This document shows, one piece after another, positions 43,300 to 54,824 of a DNA stretch of 64,000 nucleotides. Under the pieces are notes generated by a model. The model searched no databases and was not told where the DNA came from. It worked only from the letters and a program-made list of their open reading frames with translations. This stretch comes from Macrosoma leucophasiata. Its lineage: Eukaryota > Arthropoda > Insecta > Lepidoptera > Hedylidae. Positions within the stretch are counted from its first letter, which is position 1. Each line of letters opens with the position of its first letter. The stretch covers positions 2,356,001 to 2,420,000 of the forward strand of contig JAWQUS010000030.1 of assembly GCA_036365455.1 (NCBI GenBank), given 5' to 3'. The translations under genes and the position numbers were made by a program.

Positions 43300-43620
43300 C
43301 AAACCTAACACGCATAGAGCAACACGAGCTACTGGCTGCCGTGCGTCTGTTACTACGAAACTTACACCTTGACTTTAACAAAATAAATAACAATTTCACA
43401 CACACATGGTCATGTCTCCCAGATGTTTAAAACATCTGGGAGACAGGCGTAGGACCATTTGGGCTTGTACTTTGACAGAGGCAAAAGCCTGCATATGGCT
43501 ACTCCCCTCCGGTTCGCCGCGGCGGCCGGTGGCCCGTGTTGCTCTATGCCTACACGCCCTTTTTGTGTTTGTGATTAAAAGCGGACCTCCTTTGGCGCGG
43601 AGTAAAAAGACGCGGACTAG
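43300..43620. repeat. Repeat G, rearranged, with perfect hairpin
   Basis: The left part ('agagcaacacgagctactgg', 'accttgactttaacaaaata') is in the inverse orientation to the right part ('atggctactcccctccggtt', 'ggcccgtgttgctctatgc'). Between them lies a perfect palindrome with 16-bp arms (43413-43445, tgtctcccagatgttt). The two overlapping open frames are a by-product of the symmetry. Confidence 0.55.
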
Positions 43621-43724
43621 CAAGACATAATGATGTATGTGTATGTGTACGTATATTATGTATTTACCTTGTATAAGTATTAGTACAATTATCCTTTATT
43701 ATAAATTTGACATCCGTGGTTCAC

Positions 43725-43935
43725 TCACTAAGGGTCCTGTTGAAAACCAGCGTCAGGTACCTTTTATATGAAGGTACGTGACATTTGCTGAACAGGACAC
43801 CTTTTTGGCAGCCGTGAGACACATATTATGTATTAATTTTTAGAAAATGTGTTGTCTTTTCTCTGTTACCTGTTACGTTTTATGTCTGTTTTATGTGTCT
43901 CGCTGTGTGTCAAATAAATGTTTCTTATTCTTATG
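43725..43935 (+). repeat. LINE-like 3' end
   Basis: 'gtcctgttgaaaaccagcg' pairs with 'tgctgaacaggacac' as a stem. The stretch ends 'caaataaatgtttcttattc', like a polyadenylated LINE 3' end. No coding part is attached. Confidence 0.4.
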
Positions 43936-44049
43936 TACGTACCTATATAGATAGTACTCAGTATTGAAGTTATAATGGTGCAATTTAGATAGACATCACT
44001 CTAAAACAATAAAATTGACTGTTGAAGAAAATAGTGTTTTTATTTCCTT

Positions 44050-44442
44050 ACTAACTTACTTCACTGGCTCAGCGACCCAAAGTGACACTTGGCCTCCGAA
44101 ACGAGAGAGTTCCACCTTTTTCTATCTTAAGATCGTGGATCCGAAGATCGCGCAGGTTGCCTCAACCATATCAATCCAGCGGTATCGAGGCCGGCCGACC
44201 GGGCGACGTCCAGTGGGTCTGCCCAGGTATGCTTTCTTCACGCCACGATCTTCCCCCATCCTCTCAAGGTGGCCAAGCCAGCGAAGTCGGTGTGCCTTGG
44301 TCTCCCCGATGATATTAGGTGCCGCCAGATCTTCAATTTCGGCATTCTTCCGGATCCTCCACAAACCATCTTCTCCTCTCACAAGCCCCAGAATTTTCCG
44401 CATTACCTTCCTTTTGTTTTTTATTTCGATAAAAGGTAACAA
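44050..44442 (-). pseudogene. LINE-gamma reverse transcriptase C-terminal remnant
   Basis: The minus-strand open frame 44442-44122 reads 'VMRKILGLVRGEDGLWRIRK', 'NAEIEDL', 'GETKAHRLRWLGHLERMGED', 'KKAYLGRPTGRRPVGRPRYR' and 'WIDMVEAT'. R-L-R-W-x-G-H-x-x-R-M followed by G-R-P-x-G-R-R-P-x-G-R-P-R-x-R-W is the C-terminal region of insect endonuclease-reverse transcriptases. The end of the frame diverges, so the last residues are damaged. The catalytic part is missing. Confidence 0.8.
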
Positions 44443-44825
44443 ATAAAGTGCTAAAGAAATATATTTTTGGTAGATAGATTATTAATGTGATGGGTGTGCT
44501 TGTTCCTTGTCACAAATGGAGTCAATTTTAGGAGTAATTTTGGTCAATTTTAACCTTTTCTGATTCGGTATCAAGTCGATGTATACGAACCTCTAGGGGT
44601 TCGCGTACCCCACTTTGAGAAACCCTGCTCTAGCCAAAAGACGTCCACTGCTGGATAAAGCCTTCCTCAAAGACTTTTTTTTTAAAGACCAAGTTCAAAA
44701 TGCAGATGCTTTACCACTGTGTTATGCCCCTGTCCCGGAAATTACAGGGCAGGTGTGTAATAATTGTAATAATAAGAAAAAATCTTATAAACACTTTACT
44801 TATGACTCAAAGCTATTTATAACTA
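44443..44825. other. Repeat scraps
   Basis: 44632-44665 is an RTE 3' tail scrap ('ccaaaagacgtccactgctg'). 44688-44752 is an LR-A middle fragment on the minus strand. Confidence 0.5.
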
Positions 44826-45113
44826 CATTTTTTTTTAAGTAATGGAAGTGGTAAACAAGCATGCAGTTCACGTTGATGTCAAGTGATGACTGTAGCCTAT
44901 AGACACCCACACAAAGACTAAGGTCAAAATGCAGATGCGTTACCACTCCTGAGGCCTAAGGTGTTACGCCTCTGTGCCGGAAATTACAGGGCCGTACATT
45001 ACCACCTAACCGGAACACGATAGTGCCGAACACTACCATTTAGCGGCAAGTATATTAGGTAATGCGGTGGTGCCTACGCCCGCGAGCTCTGTCACTGGAG
45101 CTCTACCACCAGT
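44826..45113 (-). repeat. LR-A repeat, full length
   Basis: From T-run and 'taatggaagtggtaaac' to 'gctctaccaccagt'. Confidence 0.85.
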
Positions 45114-45329
45114 ATATGAAAGTATTTTTTATCAAAAACCTGAATGTTTTTAATATTCCAAAGGCATACTGTAATTAAAATGTTAATAAGCATTTCAAAA
45201 AAGTTTCATTACATCTACTTTGTACACCTTAATTAGTTCTGAAGTAACCGAAGGCTCTATTCGGCTTTTAATCTCGAAAAAAAAATGTGCCGGTCGCAGA
45301 ATTGACGCTTGGTTTTTTTTATTTCATGA

Positions 45330-45555
45330 CAAGCTGACCCGGCAAACTTCGCATTGCCTCAGAATGAAATAATGTGTCAAAATTGTGTTTTTTACTATTC
45401 CTCGTTAATTTCTTCATATTTTCTTACCTTTTAAACCTTCTCTACCCTTCCCGGGCTGCCAGAAATAATTCAAAACTAAAGTTTACCAAATCGGTCCAGC
45501 CGTTCTCGAGTTTTAGCGAGACTAACGAACAGCAATTGATTTTTATATATACAGA
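45330..45555 (-). mobile_element. Non-autonomous Helitron
   Basis: On the minus strand it starts TCTGTATATATAAAAATC after an A, and ends near 45330 with 'gccgggtcagcttg', where CTTG replaces the usual CTAG. It includes the 'cggctggaccgattt' block common to these elements. Confidence 0.5.
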
Positions 45556-45645
45556 TAATGGCAATCTACAGCTTACATGGATGATGAATGAATATTCATT
45601 AATTAATTCCTAATTAAATTCCAATTTGCATTAACATTCATTTAA

Positions 45646-46025
45646 CCGGTGGTAGAGCTCCAGTGTAGGAGCTAGAGGGCATAGGTACTGGATTGCGTAA
45701 TGTATCTGCCGCCAAATGGTAGTGTTCAGCACTATCGTGTTCCGGTTAGGTGGAGAGTATGGCCCCGTAATAATGATCACAGAGACAAAACAACTAAGTT
45801 CTCAGGAGTGGCAAGGTTGCTCATTTTGACCTGCGATCTTTGTGTAAGTGTCTACAAGCTGCAGACATCAGACCAGAGCAGAGCAGAGGCAGACCTTAGG
45901 CCTCAGGAGTGGTAACACATCTGCATTTTGACCTTGGTCTTTGTGTGGGTGTCTATAGGCTGCAGTCATCACTCAACTTCAATGTGAACTGCATGCTTGT
46001 TTACCACTTCCATTACAAAAAAAAA
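45646..46025 (+). repeat. Two overlapping LR-A copies
   Basis: 45646-45870 is a diverged LR-A up to 'agctgcagacatca'. 45894-46025 repeats the 3' half from 'ttaggcctcaggagtgg' to an A-tail. The second probably inserted into or recombined with the first. Confidence 0.7.
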
Positions 46026-46339
46026 TGTTTATTCTCCACCTTCATTACATAAAAAAATCCAGTAGTTTCGGAAAATAAAAGCTGTGTTGGACGGACAGAT
46101 AGACGTAGGAATTTTATAACGGTTCTGTTTTTTTTTCACTATCCAATTCCAATCCAGACTCATAAATATCTAAAATGGAATCAGTTTATTTCTGTTTCGC
46201 AGTATTATCTGTGGTGGTTCGGGAGTTGGATAATTCGTCCAATGAATACCAATAAGATGGCCGCTATAAAATGAGACGCTGAACACGTATCTGGCCCATC
46301 ATTACATTTTTATTGTTTCTTATAAGTGTATTATTTACT
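46026..46339. other. No feature seen
   Basis: Unassigned AT-rich sequence up to the start of LINE-alpha similarity. Confidence 0.35.
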
Positions 46340-47263
46340 ACTATCGCGCATGATGGCCTAATCGTTCGTGTTCGTCAAGGATGCCTCTTGTCGCCGCTCC
46401 TTTTCTTAGTTGCCTTAGACGGAATTATGCATTGCTTGTATCGGAATGGGCGCCGCGGGATAGAGTGGGGTATTTCCAATATCTTAGAAGACTTGGACTA
46501 TGCCGATGACTTATGCCTCCTAAGTCATTGATTCGCCGACATGCAAGATACGCTCGACGACCTAAGGTCTACCGCATTAAATGCTGGCCTAAAGATTAAC
46601 ACTAGGAAGATCCAAGAGATGCGTAGTGGAGTGACGAATACGATTCCGTTGATGATAGGCAGCGACATAGTGGAGCGCGTTCATAAGTTTACGTATCTGG
46701 GTAGCATCGTATCAGAGACGGGAGGTACGATGACGTCACTTCACGGTTTGCTAAAGCCCGAGTGACTTTCGCGCAGCTGCGGTCCATTTGGCAGTCTAGT
46801 AAACTGACTCGTAGAGTTAAGCTCAGAATTTTTAAGTCCAACGTGAAGTCCGTGCTATTGTATGGCTGCGAAACGTGGAAGATCACCAAGGCCATTTCAT
46901 ACCAACTCCAGGTTTTTGTTAATCGTTGTCTTCGCAAAATTCTCGCGATATACTGGCCCGAGAAAATCTCAAATGTGAACCTACTTGAACGCTGCCACGA
47001 AACTTCAATCAAGGAACATGTAAGGCGCCGTAAGTGGAACTGGATTGGCCACACACTCCAACGGGGTCCTGATCACGTACCAAAACAGGTAATGGACTGG
47101 AACCCCCAAGGAAAGCGAAAGCGTGGTCGTCCGAAGCAGACTTGGCAACGAACAGTTACTGACGAAGTGAAGAAGATCGGGAAGTGTTGGAGTGAAGTCA
47201 AGCGCGAGGCTCAAGACCGATCGAGATGAAGAACCACTGTGGACGCCCTCTGCCCCATCTAGG
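46340..47263 (+). pseudogene. LINE-alpha reverse transcriptase, C-terminal half, broken
   Basis: The first frame reads 'VRVRQGCLLSPLLFLVALDG', then 'LEDLDYADDLCLLSH' with the catalytic YADD at 46499-46510. TGA at 46529-46531 interrupts it. It resumes with 'DMQDTLDDLRSTALNAGLKI' and 'VHKFTYLGSIVSETGG'. A one-base loss near 46730 shifts the frame to 'RFAKARVTFAQLRSIWQSSK', 'VKSVLLYGCETWKITK' and 'VMDWNPQGKRKRGRPKQTWQ'. A further TGA at 47227-47229 looks like a mutated tryptophan codon; the frame otherwise runs to TAG at 47261. The fingers, the endonuclease and ORF1 are missing. I place it as RTE-like without certainty. Confidence 0.85.
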
Positions 47264-47543
47264 GGACATAGGACCATAAATCAAGTAATTCATCGCGCAT
47301 GACCCCGCGGCTTGTGTAGATCGAAAGCGATCTACTCGGTTAAGCGATACGGGCGCGGTCGGGTGTGTGATGGTTGACCGCTAGTGACAAATTAAAATGC
47401 ACGTTTCCGTGCTTCGGAGTGCACGCTAAGCCGTCGGTCCCGGGTACTATCGTTAGAAAGCAGTTGTTAAAATCTTGTCGGAGGCCTTATGAGCGGTTTG
47501 AAAACATCCGACAGCGGTTGGCCACTAACCCTTACCTCTTAGG
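47264..47543 (+). repeat. LINE-alpha 3' UTR, truncated
   Basis: 'agatcgaaagcgatctactc', 'ctaagccgtcggtcccgg', 'ggaggccttatg' and 'ggccactaaccc' follow the coding remnant in order. They correspond, inverted, to the fragments at 1.6, 5.6, 16.2 and 40.2 kb. The last roughly 120 bp and the att tail seen in those copies are missing here. Confidence 0.8.
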
Positions 47544-47767
47544 ATGGAGACTTCGGCTTATTTCGGGTCTGAGGAGCGTTATCTCTTTCGCACCTTTCCT
47601 ATGTGACTTTTGTCAACCAATTTGATCAAGTTTTGATCAACACCGGACTTATGTAATGACTATGACTATGACTTATCAGTGTTTATATATGCAGGCAGTG
47701 TACAGCAGAGATAACGCTCTACGAAATCGTAACTCTTTGTTGTCTCTTTCGTAGGCTCGATTTGCAA
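47544..47767. other. Unassigned with shared block
   Basis: 47692-47765 matches 22806-22885 ('cagcagagataacgctctac'). No gene is seen. Confidence 0.4.
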
Positions 47768-48055
47768 CATTTTTTTTATGTGATGGAAGAGGCAAACAAG
47801 CATGCAGTTCACATTGATGTTAAGCGATGACTGCAGCCTATAGACATCCACACATAGACGAAGGTCAAAATGCAGATGCGTTACCTCTTCTAAGGCCTTA
47901 GGTGTTATGCCTCTGTGCCGGAAATTACAGGGCCGTACATTACCACCTGACCGGAACACGATAGTGCTGAACACTACCATTTAGCGGCAAGTATATTAGG
48001 TAATGCGGTGGTGACCTACGCCCACGAGCTCTGTCACTGGAGCTCTACCACCAGT
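47768..48055 (-). repeat. LR-A repeat, full length
   Basis: From T-run and 'atgtgatggaagaggcaaac' to 'gctctaccaccagt'. Confidence 0.85.
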
Positions 48056-48905
48056 AAAAAATATTTATTGTTGGGTACTGTACAGACTAGATGCTTAATG
48101 ATTTGCGAAAATTGACAGAAGTTACATTTAATCAGTAGTATAAAATTTAATCAAAACATAAATTAGTAACCGATCTGGAATAAGCAGGGTAAAGGCCCCA
48201 TTATTCAGCACCACAACGGGTTATTGAAAACCCGTTCTATTGTGTACATATCGAAACCAAAGTAAACGGACATGATAGCTATTCTCCGAGAACGGTTTCA
48301 TAAGCTAAATGTTTATTTACGAATTTCCCGTAAACAATAACCGGTTACGTTTATACAGAGAGTAGGGTAGGATGAACATTAATATTGGCAACACAATTGA
48401 CTCACTGTGAGGATATAAAACAGATTATGGTTAAATGGGGAGATAAGTTTTTTGGCGGAGGCACTTAAATATATACTTAAATTTTTAGATATGATAAGTG
48501 AATGCTGCACAATAAGACTAGATAGAGGTCGTAATGCTAATGCGATGCCATTCATGAGGAACTCGATATTTTACTTCTGTCTACGACATTGTGGAGAAAC
48601 TGGTGGAAATGTTCCTCCACCACCAGGCGAGGTGATACCGCCGGGCGGGCCGCGGCGCAACGGTATTCATTAGGAAGTTAAATATATGCCAACCCTTGAG
48701 TAAACCTCGTATGTGTGATTTAATTCGATTGATACGCCATCTGCCGTACTAGACAAGTACTTTGGTGTTTCGTCAGTGTTCCACTACTGGAACTATGGAA
48801 TGTTAATATCACGCATTTTTTGCCGCAGGCATACATTACCATCTGCCTTAAATACGACAGAGCTGAGTGCAAGTTATCAAAGGGCTTAGATATACAGATT
48901 AGTCT
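48056..48905. other. Unassigned interval
   Basis: A 73-codon open frame (48452-48673) has no recognised domain; its proline-glycine end reflects local G+C. I see no repeat ends. Confidence 0.4.
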
Positions 48906-49230
48906 TTTTCATGTTATGAAGTGGTAAGCAAGCATTCAAATTGACATCTCGTTGATAATAAGTTAATATTGTAAAAGTCTGGATGGTAAAAAAGCATGCA
49001 GTTTACATAGAATAGATGTTATGTAATGACTGCAGCTGTGGTCAAAATGCAGATGCGATGCCACTCCTGAGACCTCAATTGTTATGTCTCGCAATAGTTA
49101 TTACGGGGCCAATCATTGCCATCTAACCGGAACGCGATAGTCCTGAACACTACCATATGAAGCCAGATAAATTAGGTAATACGGTGGTGCCTACGCCTTC
49201 AAACTCCTGCAATGGAACTCTATCTATCTA
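48906..49230 (-). repeat. LR-A, old and rearranged
   Basis: The tail-side block occurs twice ('aagcaagcattcaaattgac' and 'aaaaaagcatgcagtttac'), and the rest is strongly diverged. Confidence 0.6.
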
Positions 49231-49284
49231 TATACTTTAATATCAGAAAGCCAGATTCCCAAAAAAGTAAATTGAAATCATTTT

Positions 49285-49385
49285 TTATTTCGTATGTATG
49301 TATGTATCTTCACGCCAGTTCCCCACCGGGGTAGGCAGAGAGTGTAGAGCGCCAGATATCCCGGTCCTGACATATCTATAGACTC
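49285..49385 (-). repeat. LINE-beta 3' end scrap
   Basis: 'gtatgtatgtatgtatcttc' and 'gggtaggcagagagtgtaga' match the LINE-beta tail and coding end on the minus strand. Confidence 0.6.
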
Positions 49386-50227
49386 TTTTTCGTCAATCAT
49401 TTTCTAATAATAATAGGCTAAGAACACTTTGCGTCCATTAAATGCCCGGTGAAGTAGCCTAGTGTTACAGTGCTTAGAGGCACCTACGTAAGTCCATCAA
49501 AAAGGCTATAAAAACCTACACTTCCAATCTTTCAAGCTCCAAAACATAGTCTTACTATTTGTAAAATAAGCGAGCGTAAAAATGTATTACTGTCCATGTT
49601 ACTTTCTATTGGTGTGAGTTTTTTAGGGCGCACATTTATGGGGCACCGATGTTAGACGGGCACAAATTATTTATGACTTATCTTAACCTGCGCCTCGCCG
49701 ATCTTGGGTCATAAACAACTCGGCGAACTTTTATTTGATACTTACATGGACATAGAAAAACTTGGATAGAACTTGAATAAAATAAAGAGAACAAATGAGT
49801 GAGTTCTTTTGGTTGGTGAAGAAAAGTGAGGGTATGTTCATACACAATTACAACTTTGAGTGATAGTTAGGTAGGTAACTATTTATTTATTTATTTGTCA
49901 AACTTAAATCTACCATTACGGGTTTTCCCCAATGCGATAGACAAGCAAAAGAATTAAATTTATAACATTTAACAATTAAAAAAGTCAATTCAATTAAAAA
50001 AACATTCATGTCATAGTCATACATCAAAATACATACATGACATAGTTTTATATCATTAAAAAAATACAAATAATTTAAAAATCTGTCATCAACTATATAT
50101 CATATATATGTCAACATCATTTCAAATAAATAGAGATAATTACATAATCGTCAAAATTGTATTAATAAAGAATATGAATTGATTGATAAATACTTAATAA
50201 TTTCAATTTATTTTATAAGCAATTATA
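49386..50227. other. AT-rich interval, no gene seen
   Basis: No supported feature. Confidence 0.4.
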
Positions 50228-50660
50228 TTGATATCTGTTTTATATTATTTCGCATTAACACATGCTTGTGAAATATATTTTATTTTAAAGAAAAATGGAA
50301 AGAAAAATTTTACTTCAGGCGAGACTCGAACTATAATAATAGAAAATATATTTCACAAGCATGTGTTAATGCGAAATAATATAAAACAATTATTAAGGGT
50401 AAAAGCGACTTCTTTACGATATTCAATAATCTGCAAAGTCTATTATTATATCGGTTGCCTAACTAGCATAGTTGGCAATAGATGGCGCTGCTGCTACCAT
50501 AAAGCAATGCAATAAATGTGAAGGAAAGATTTGACAAATCGGGCAGGACTTCAGTAGCTCAATTGGAAGAGCGGCTGGACTAGATTCTCAGTAGGCCGCG
50601 AGTTCGAGTCTCGCCTGAAGTCAAATTTTTCTTTCCATTTTTCTTTAAAATAAAATATAT
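50228..50660. mobile_element. Two adjacent tMITE pieces
   Basis: 50237-50390 is a collapsed copy: both outer ends are present around a stub of the tRNA-like T arm (50312-50330). 50450-50660 is a larger piece with the tRNA-like sequence and right-hand 'ctttccatttttcttt'. Confidence 0.7.
50548..50621 (+). ncRNA. tRNA-like sequence in tMITE
   Basis: Same fold as at 31246-31319, with one anticodon-stem change (ttctcagt for ttcccagt). A and B boxes and the T-run are intact. Confidence 0.55.
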
Positions 50661-50691
50661 TGATATCGTTTATTGTGAATTCATTCAAAGT

Positions 50692-51000
50692 TCAAATAAA
50701 CAAGTCTATATCTTTAGCTATTAAGTTGAGGATACGGACTGCCCGCGTCAGGGGTGCGTCCTTGAGTAGGTTGATGCGCGCGTGCGGCACTACCAGTAAG
50801 TTCGGCATCTTGCGTCGCCACACGTACTTGTCCGGAACTGATAACCCTACCACGCTTAATACTTCAGCATTATGTACCCTGCCTATCAGTACTTTAAAAA
50901 TATATAAGACCAATGCGAATTCCCGCCTGACCCTAAGTTCTTTGTAACCCACCATCCCTAAAACGAATAATTTAGGATATTTAAGCGGATAAGACACACC
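50692..51000 (-). pseudogene. LINE reverse transcriptase C-terminal region (CR1/Jockey type)
   Basis: The minus-strand frame reads 'LGMVGYKELRVRREFALVLY', 'IFKVLIGRVHNAEVLSVVGL', 'SVPDKYVWRRK' and 'PHARINLLKDAPLTRAVRIL', then stops. The pattern of conserved R-R near Y-x-x-K-x-x-x-G, V-P-x-x-x-x-R, then P-x-x-R-x-N and a final L-x-R-A-x-R-x-x-N is the C-terminal tail of non-LTR reverse transcriptases. Only this tail remains. A different element from the one at 2556. Confidence 0.6.
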
Positions 51001-51009
51001 GTACATTTT

Positions 51010-51252
51010 AAACGTAACTTCACGCCTGTAATCCCCGAAGGGGTAGGCAGAGGTAAATGCATGCATTCAATCATACATGCAAACACCCACGACTCGCCGG
51101 TTACGTTTTGGCCCATGTAACAGGTGGCGAACCTGTTGCCATCTTCGGGCACATTACCATACTCCGGGGTACTGGGAAACTTCCAGAAAATGAAAAAATC
51201 CGTGTGTATAGTAATAGTAGTGGCCTGCTACCACTACGCTACTGAGGCAGTC
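51010..51252 (-). mobile_element. SINE-B with internal deletion
   Basis: The 3' side (51014-51200) and the tRNA-like head (51212-51250, 'ctaccactacgctactgagg') are both present, but about 70 bp including the B box are missing. Confidence 0.7.
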
Positions 51253-52203
51253 AAATTAGTACATTTTAAAATATAAAAATCTAACATATTTATATTGTAT
51301 GTTTTCCAGCATGCCAATGTATTTAGCTTATTGTTATCATAGATGTATTTATGAACTATAAGAAACTTAATATGTTCATTCGGAGTCTTAAATATGTTTG
51401 ACAATACCACTTGGCAGTATTTTCTCTTTATAAACTCCAATAGCCTTAGATTCTTTTTAGTTAATATTTTAACATTTCTCCTGATTCTTTTAAGTAAATA
51501 TTTTAGCGCTATTATGTCAATTTTATGAATTTAAAAAATATTGAAAGTCGAATTTCTGTTTCATTCACAATCTGTTTTGAAATCTTCCAAAAATGACATA
51601 TCGGATTAATGTACCAATATTTATTATGTTAATGATTTAATACAAGGCTTACTTACCTACATAGATCTCAAAAACATGAGTTATAAATACGAACGTATCT
51701 ACCTATACCCTACGTACCTACGCCTTCAATAAAACACAGCTGTTAGATTTTACTAAAAAAAAAACATAAAATTAATTTCAACATGAGCTTTACCAATCCC
51801 TCAGGTGTATCGTTAAACATCCCTCAGCCATTTCTTTGTAAATATAATGAGTCCTTTACGCCTTCGACCCAATATTCCTTTGCCAAAAAACGGTAGCTGA
51901 AAATACGTGAAAGGTAAATAAAAAAGTTGTAAATAGCGTACCCTGGGGTATCGTTGACCTCGCCAGTTTTATCTCTGCGAGAATTTAAACAGAGAATCTG
52001 AATCGTGCTAACAGTGAGGTACGGCCAGGGAATAAAAAGACAGTTTTATGACTAAAGGTATTCGGGCAACTTCGCTTCCGTGTACCAATAATCGGAACAT
52101 TTACCTTATTGTTAACCGATTGAAAGCGATTATGAATTGAGCGGTTGATATCACTATTTGTGGTAAATACTTACTTTGTTCGTGTTTATTTAAGTTATTC
52201 CAT
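51253..52203. other. No feature seen
   Basis: AT-rich unassigned sequence. Confidence 0.4.
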
Positions 52204-52437
52204 TTAAAACGTAACTTCACGCCTGTAATCCCCGAAGGAGTAGGCAGAGGTAAATGCATGCATTCAAGCATACATGCAAACACCCACGATTCGCCGGTTA
52301 CGTTTTTGGCCCATGTAACAGGTGACGAGCCTCTTGACATCTCCGGGCACATTACCAAACTTCGAGGTACTGGGTAATTTCCAGAAAATAGAAAAACCTA
52401 CCCTTTCGGGGATTACAGGCATGAAGTTACGTAGGTA
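52204..52437 (-). mobile_element. SINE-B truncated, folding back
   Basis: The SINE 3' part runs to 'ccagaaaatagaaaaa', then joins 'cctaccctttcggggattac', which is the same 3' end on the plus strand. So the copy is a head-to-head chimera. Confidence 0.65.
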
Positions 52438-52900
52438 ATGCGGTGGTCCCCCGAGGCTTTCCATCTAGTCGTGACAAAGGGGCTCAGTAACAGATGATCG
52501 CCTCCCACCGGTGAAGCAAATTGGAAGTCCGCGAGAGAGCAGCGTCTGGCGTTGCCAGCGTGACTTCGCCATTCACTGCTATGGTAAGATAGCTGGAGAA
52601 GAGGGACGTCGTCAGCCCTGCACTCTGTCCCTTGCCTCCTAACGGTGGTCCCGCCGTTTATTGGTAGGGATGTAGTGGGACCGAGAGGGAGCGGTTGAGC
52701 GTCGAACTCTTTTGACGCACCCGCTCCATCGCGGCCGACCTATGTGTCTGTCATCTGAATGGAGAAAAGGCCCAAGCTGTAAAAGTTCTGCACGCTAATA
52801 GGATTGTAGATTGGAAGTGATCAGCCACTCACTTCCGGGCTTTGCGAGCACTTATGTAGAGTTATCTAACATGTACCTAAATAAACATAGAACATAAAAT
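52438..52900 (+). repeat. G+C-rich repeat of unknown class
   Basis: A G+C-rich block ends near 'cctaaataaacatagaacat', like a retroposon tail. 52567-52622 ('cgccattcactgctatggta') recurs at 54017-54080. A TE UTR is likely. Confidence 0.4.
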
Positions 52901-53129
52901 TGTTGTGATGTGTATATTTTAAGTGCAAAGTATGTGGAGTACGTTGGATATTCTCGTAAAAAACTCTTTGATAGCTTACACGATATAAATTTTTAGTCTT
53001 GCACATGAATTACTTCTAGTGCGGACATGTTAAAAATGTAGAAGTTTGGAATAATGGCAAAGTTCTTTAACTCTAGAATTTTACCGTGGTTTGACCTGCG
53101 TTGATTCATGTGCGTGAACATTGAAATTC

Positions 53130-53640
53130 ACTTATTTCCGTTACACGTTCTATGTTTGGGTCACACATAATCGACTGTGACCTACTGATAGATAGAGATA
53201 GAGAGACAGACACGCAGACTAACAAACATACGAGAAATCTTGGTTCCGTTTCCTTTTTGTTTACTTTATTTAATTGCACCGAAATAAATAAGACGGGTGG
53301 ACCCATGTCTACGGTGCGGCGTCGTCCGCCGTGTGGCGCCGTGTACGTTGGCAGGGGCACACCGCACCTCGTGAGTTGCTGCAACCATGATTCAATTTTA
53401 TCTTGGTATGGACCGCGATTCTGTTTTTTCTTCATTTGTCGCCTTAGTAACAGGAGCAAAATAATACGTCTTTCGCGGTTCATATCAAGATAAAATCTGA
53501 ACCATAATTGCGGCAAATAAGGAGGTACGGTGGGTCCCTGCAACCGTACACAATGCCGTGCCGTCACACGGCTGACGGTGCTGCGCCGTGGACGTGGGGC
53601 AGCCTCCCTTAGTGCTACTAGGTATCCTATGACGGGTGCG
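53130..53640. repeat. Long imperfect inverted repeat
   Basis: 53297-53440 and 53470-53620 are inverse copies with substitutions, for example 'ttttatcttggtatggaccg' against the inverse of 'cggttcatatcaagataaaa'. The surrounding G+C-rich arms match as well. The 186-codon open frame on the minus strand runs through both arms and is not convincing as a gene. Confidence 0.65.
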
Positions 53641-53654
53641 ATACGGGACTTCGA

Positions 53655-53920
53655 AAAGTGGAACACCGAATATCACGTCCCCGTAAGTTTACTAACACGA
53701 ATCACGTGATAACGAATGCACGGTACCACAAAAAACTTAGCACCGAATGCACGCGATCCCGAATAACACCACCTCTAATTCACTAAAATACGAATCACTT
53801 GAAAACGAATGCACACCACCACGAAAAACTTAACACCGAATCCACGCGATCACGAATAACAGAACCTCTAATTCAATAATACGACAAATCAATTGAACGA
53901 AAACGAATGCACGCCATATA
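53655..53920. repeat. 93-bp tandem repeat, about 2.5 copies
   Basis: The block 'acgaatcac.tgaaaacgaatgcac' starts at 53697, 53790 and, with an indel, 53884. Inside each unit 'caccgaat.cacgcgat' and 'acctctaattca' recur. Confidence 0.75.
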
Positions 53921-54410
53921 ATAAAAAACAGCCAACCTTTGGTTAGTGAGACAGAAATAATGGATAGTGCAATTTACACAATTTCGTGACTGTCAGCGAA
54001 TTAACTTTTTAAACTCCGCCATTCACTGCTATGGTAAGATGGCTGGAGAAGAGGTATACGGGACGTCGTCAGCCCTGTACCTTTTACTCTACTACACTTT
54101 TTAGGTCTTTCTTTCTTTCTGTAGGCTGCAGTATTGATCATTAATGTTATCTCCACTTTCTGGCCTCATTCAAAATTATGGTTCTACTTTCAATCTAGGT
54201 AGGGAACCCTATGAATACATGCGGATCCCACAATAATAAAAACTTTCATAAATATAGTTGGACGGGTATTTTTTATGAATAAGGCATTGGCGTTGAAGTA
54301 GAATATGGTGTAGGCAGGCCATGCATATTTAACGATACTGAATATATCGGCTTTTTGGGTTAATTTGATCGTTAAAATTGGAGCACATTTGGATTTGCAT
54401 AAAGAATAAT
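53921..54410. other. Unassigned, up to the LTR element
   Basis: 54017-54080 repeats 52567-52622. Nothing else is recognised. Confidence 0.4.
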
Positions 54411-54415
54411 ATACC

Positions 54416-54821
54416 TGTACCGTCATCATATTATTTCAAAGTTGGTATACAATTCTCAAGCTTACACTTAGGTTGGCACTCCTTGGCACTCTTCACGGTC
54501 ATTGGTCGATTCTGACAAGACGTCACTGACGTCACCACTCGCCACTACCTGTAGCGAATCGAACTTGCAACGGGAAACGAGACGCTTGAAATTCGTGATC
54601 CCGAACGCGCGCGTTTTGTGGCTGGTCCAGGGCCACCCGTGACTCGACACCCCGGCCGGGAGTGAAAACCAAGAAAGAACTCGAAGACCACAGGATCAAG
54701 ACAACATAAATGCCGAAAGCTGGAACCGCAGGTTAGTCAGACGACCTATTAGACCGTTCTCCCTTGTGGGAGTCCCTGTTTGTGAGACGCCAACCGAGTG
54801 AAACCGGGCCCTCACAATACA
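54416..54821 (+). repeat. BEL/Pao 5' LTR
   Basis: 406 bp, TGTACC...AATACA, offset exactly 6,218 from the 3' LTR. I found no difference between the two. It contains a palindromic 'gacgtcactgacgtc' block (54518-54532). Confidence 0.92.
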
Positions 54822-54824
54822 TTT

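Noticed and set aside
44015..44446. 143-codon plus-strand frame
   Set aside because: The opposite strand reads as a recognisable LINE C-terminus, so this is its antisense shadow.
48452..48673. 73-codon frame with a proline-rich end
   Set aside because: Composition effect of a short G+C-rich stretch; nothing recognisable.
53106..53666. 186-codon open frame on the minus strand
   Set aside because: It runs through both arms of an imperfect inverted repeat, is rich in simple runs (L and S strings) and has no recognisable domain.
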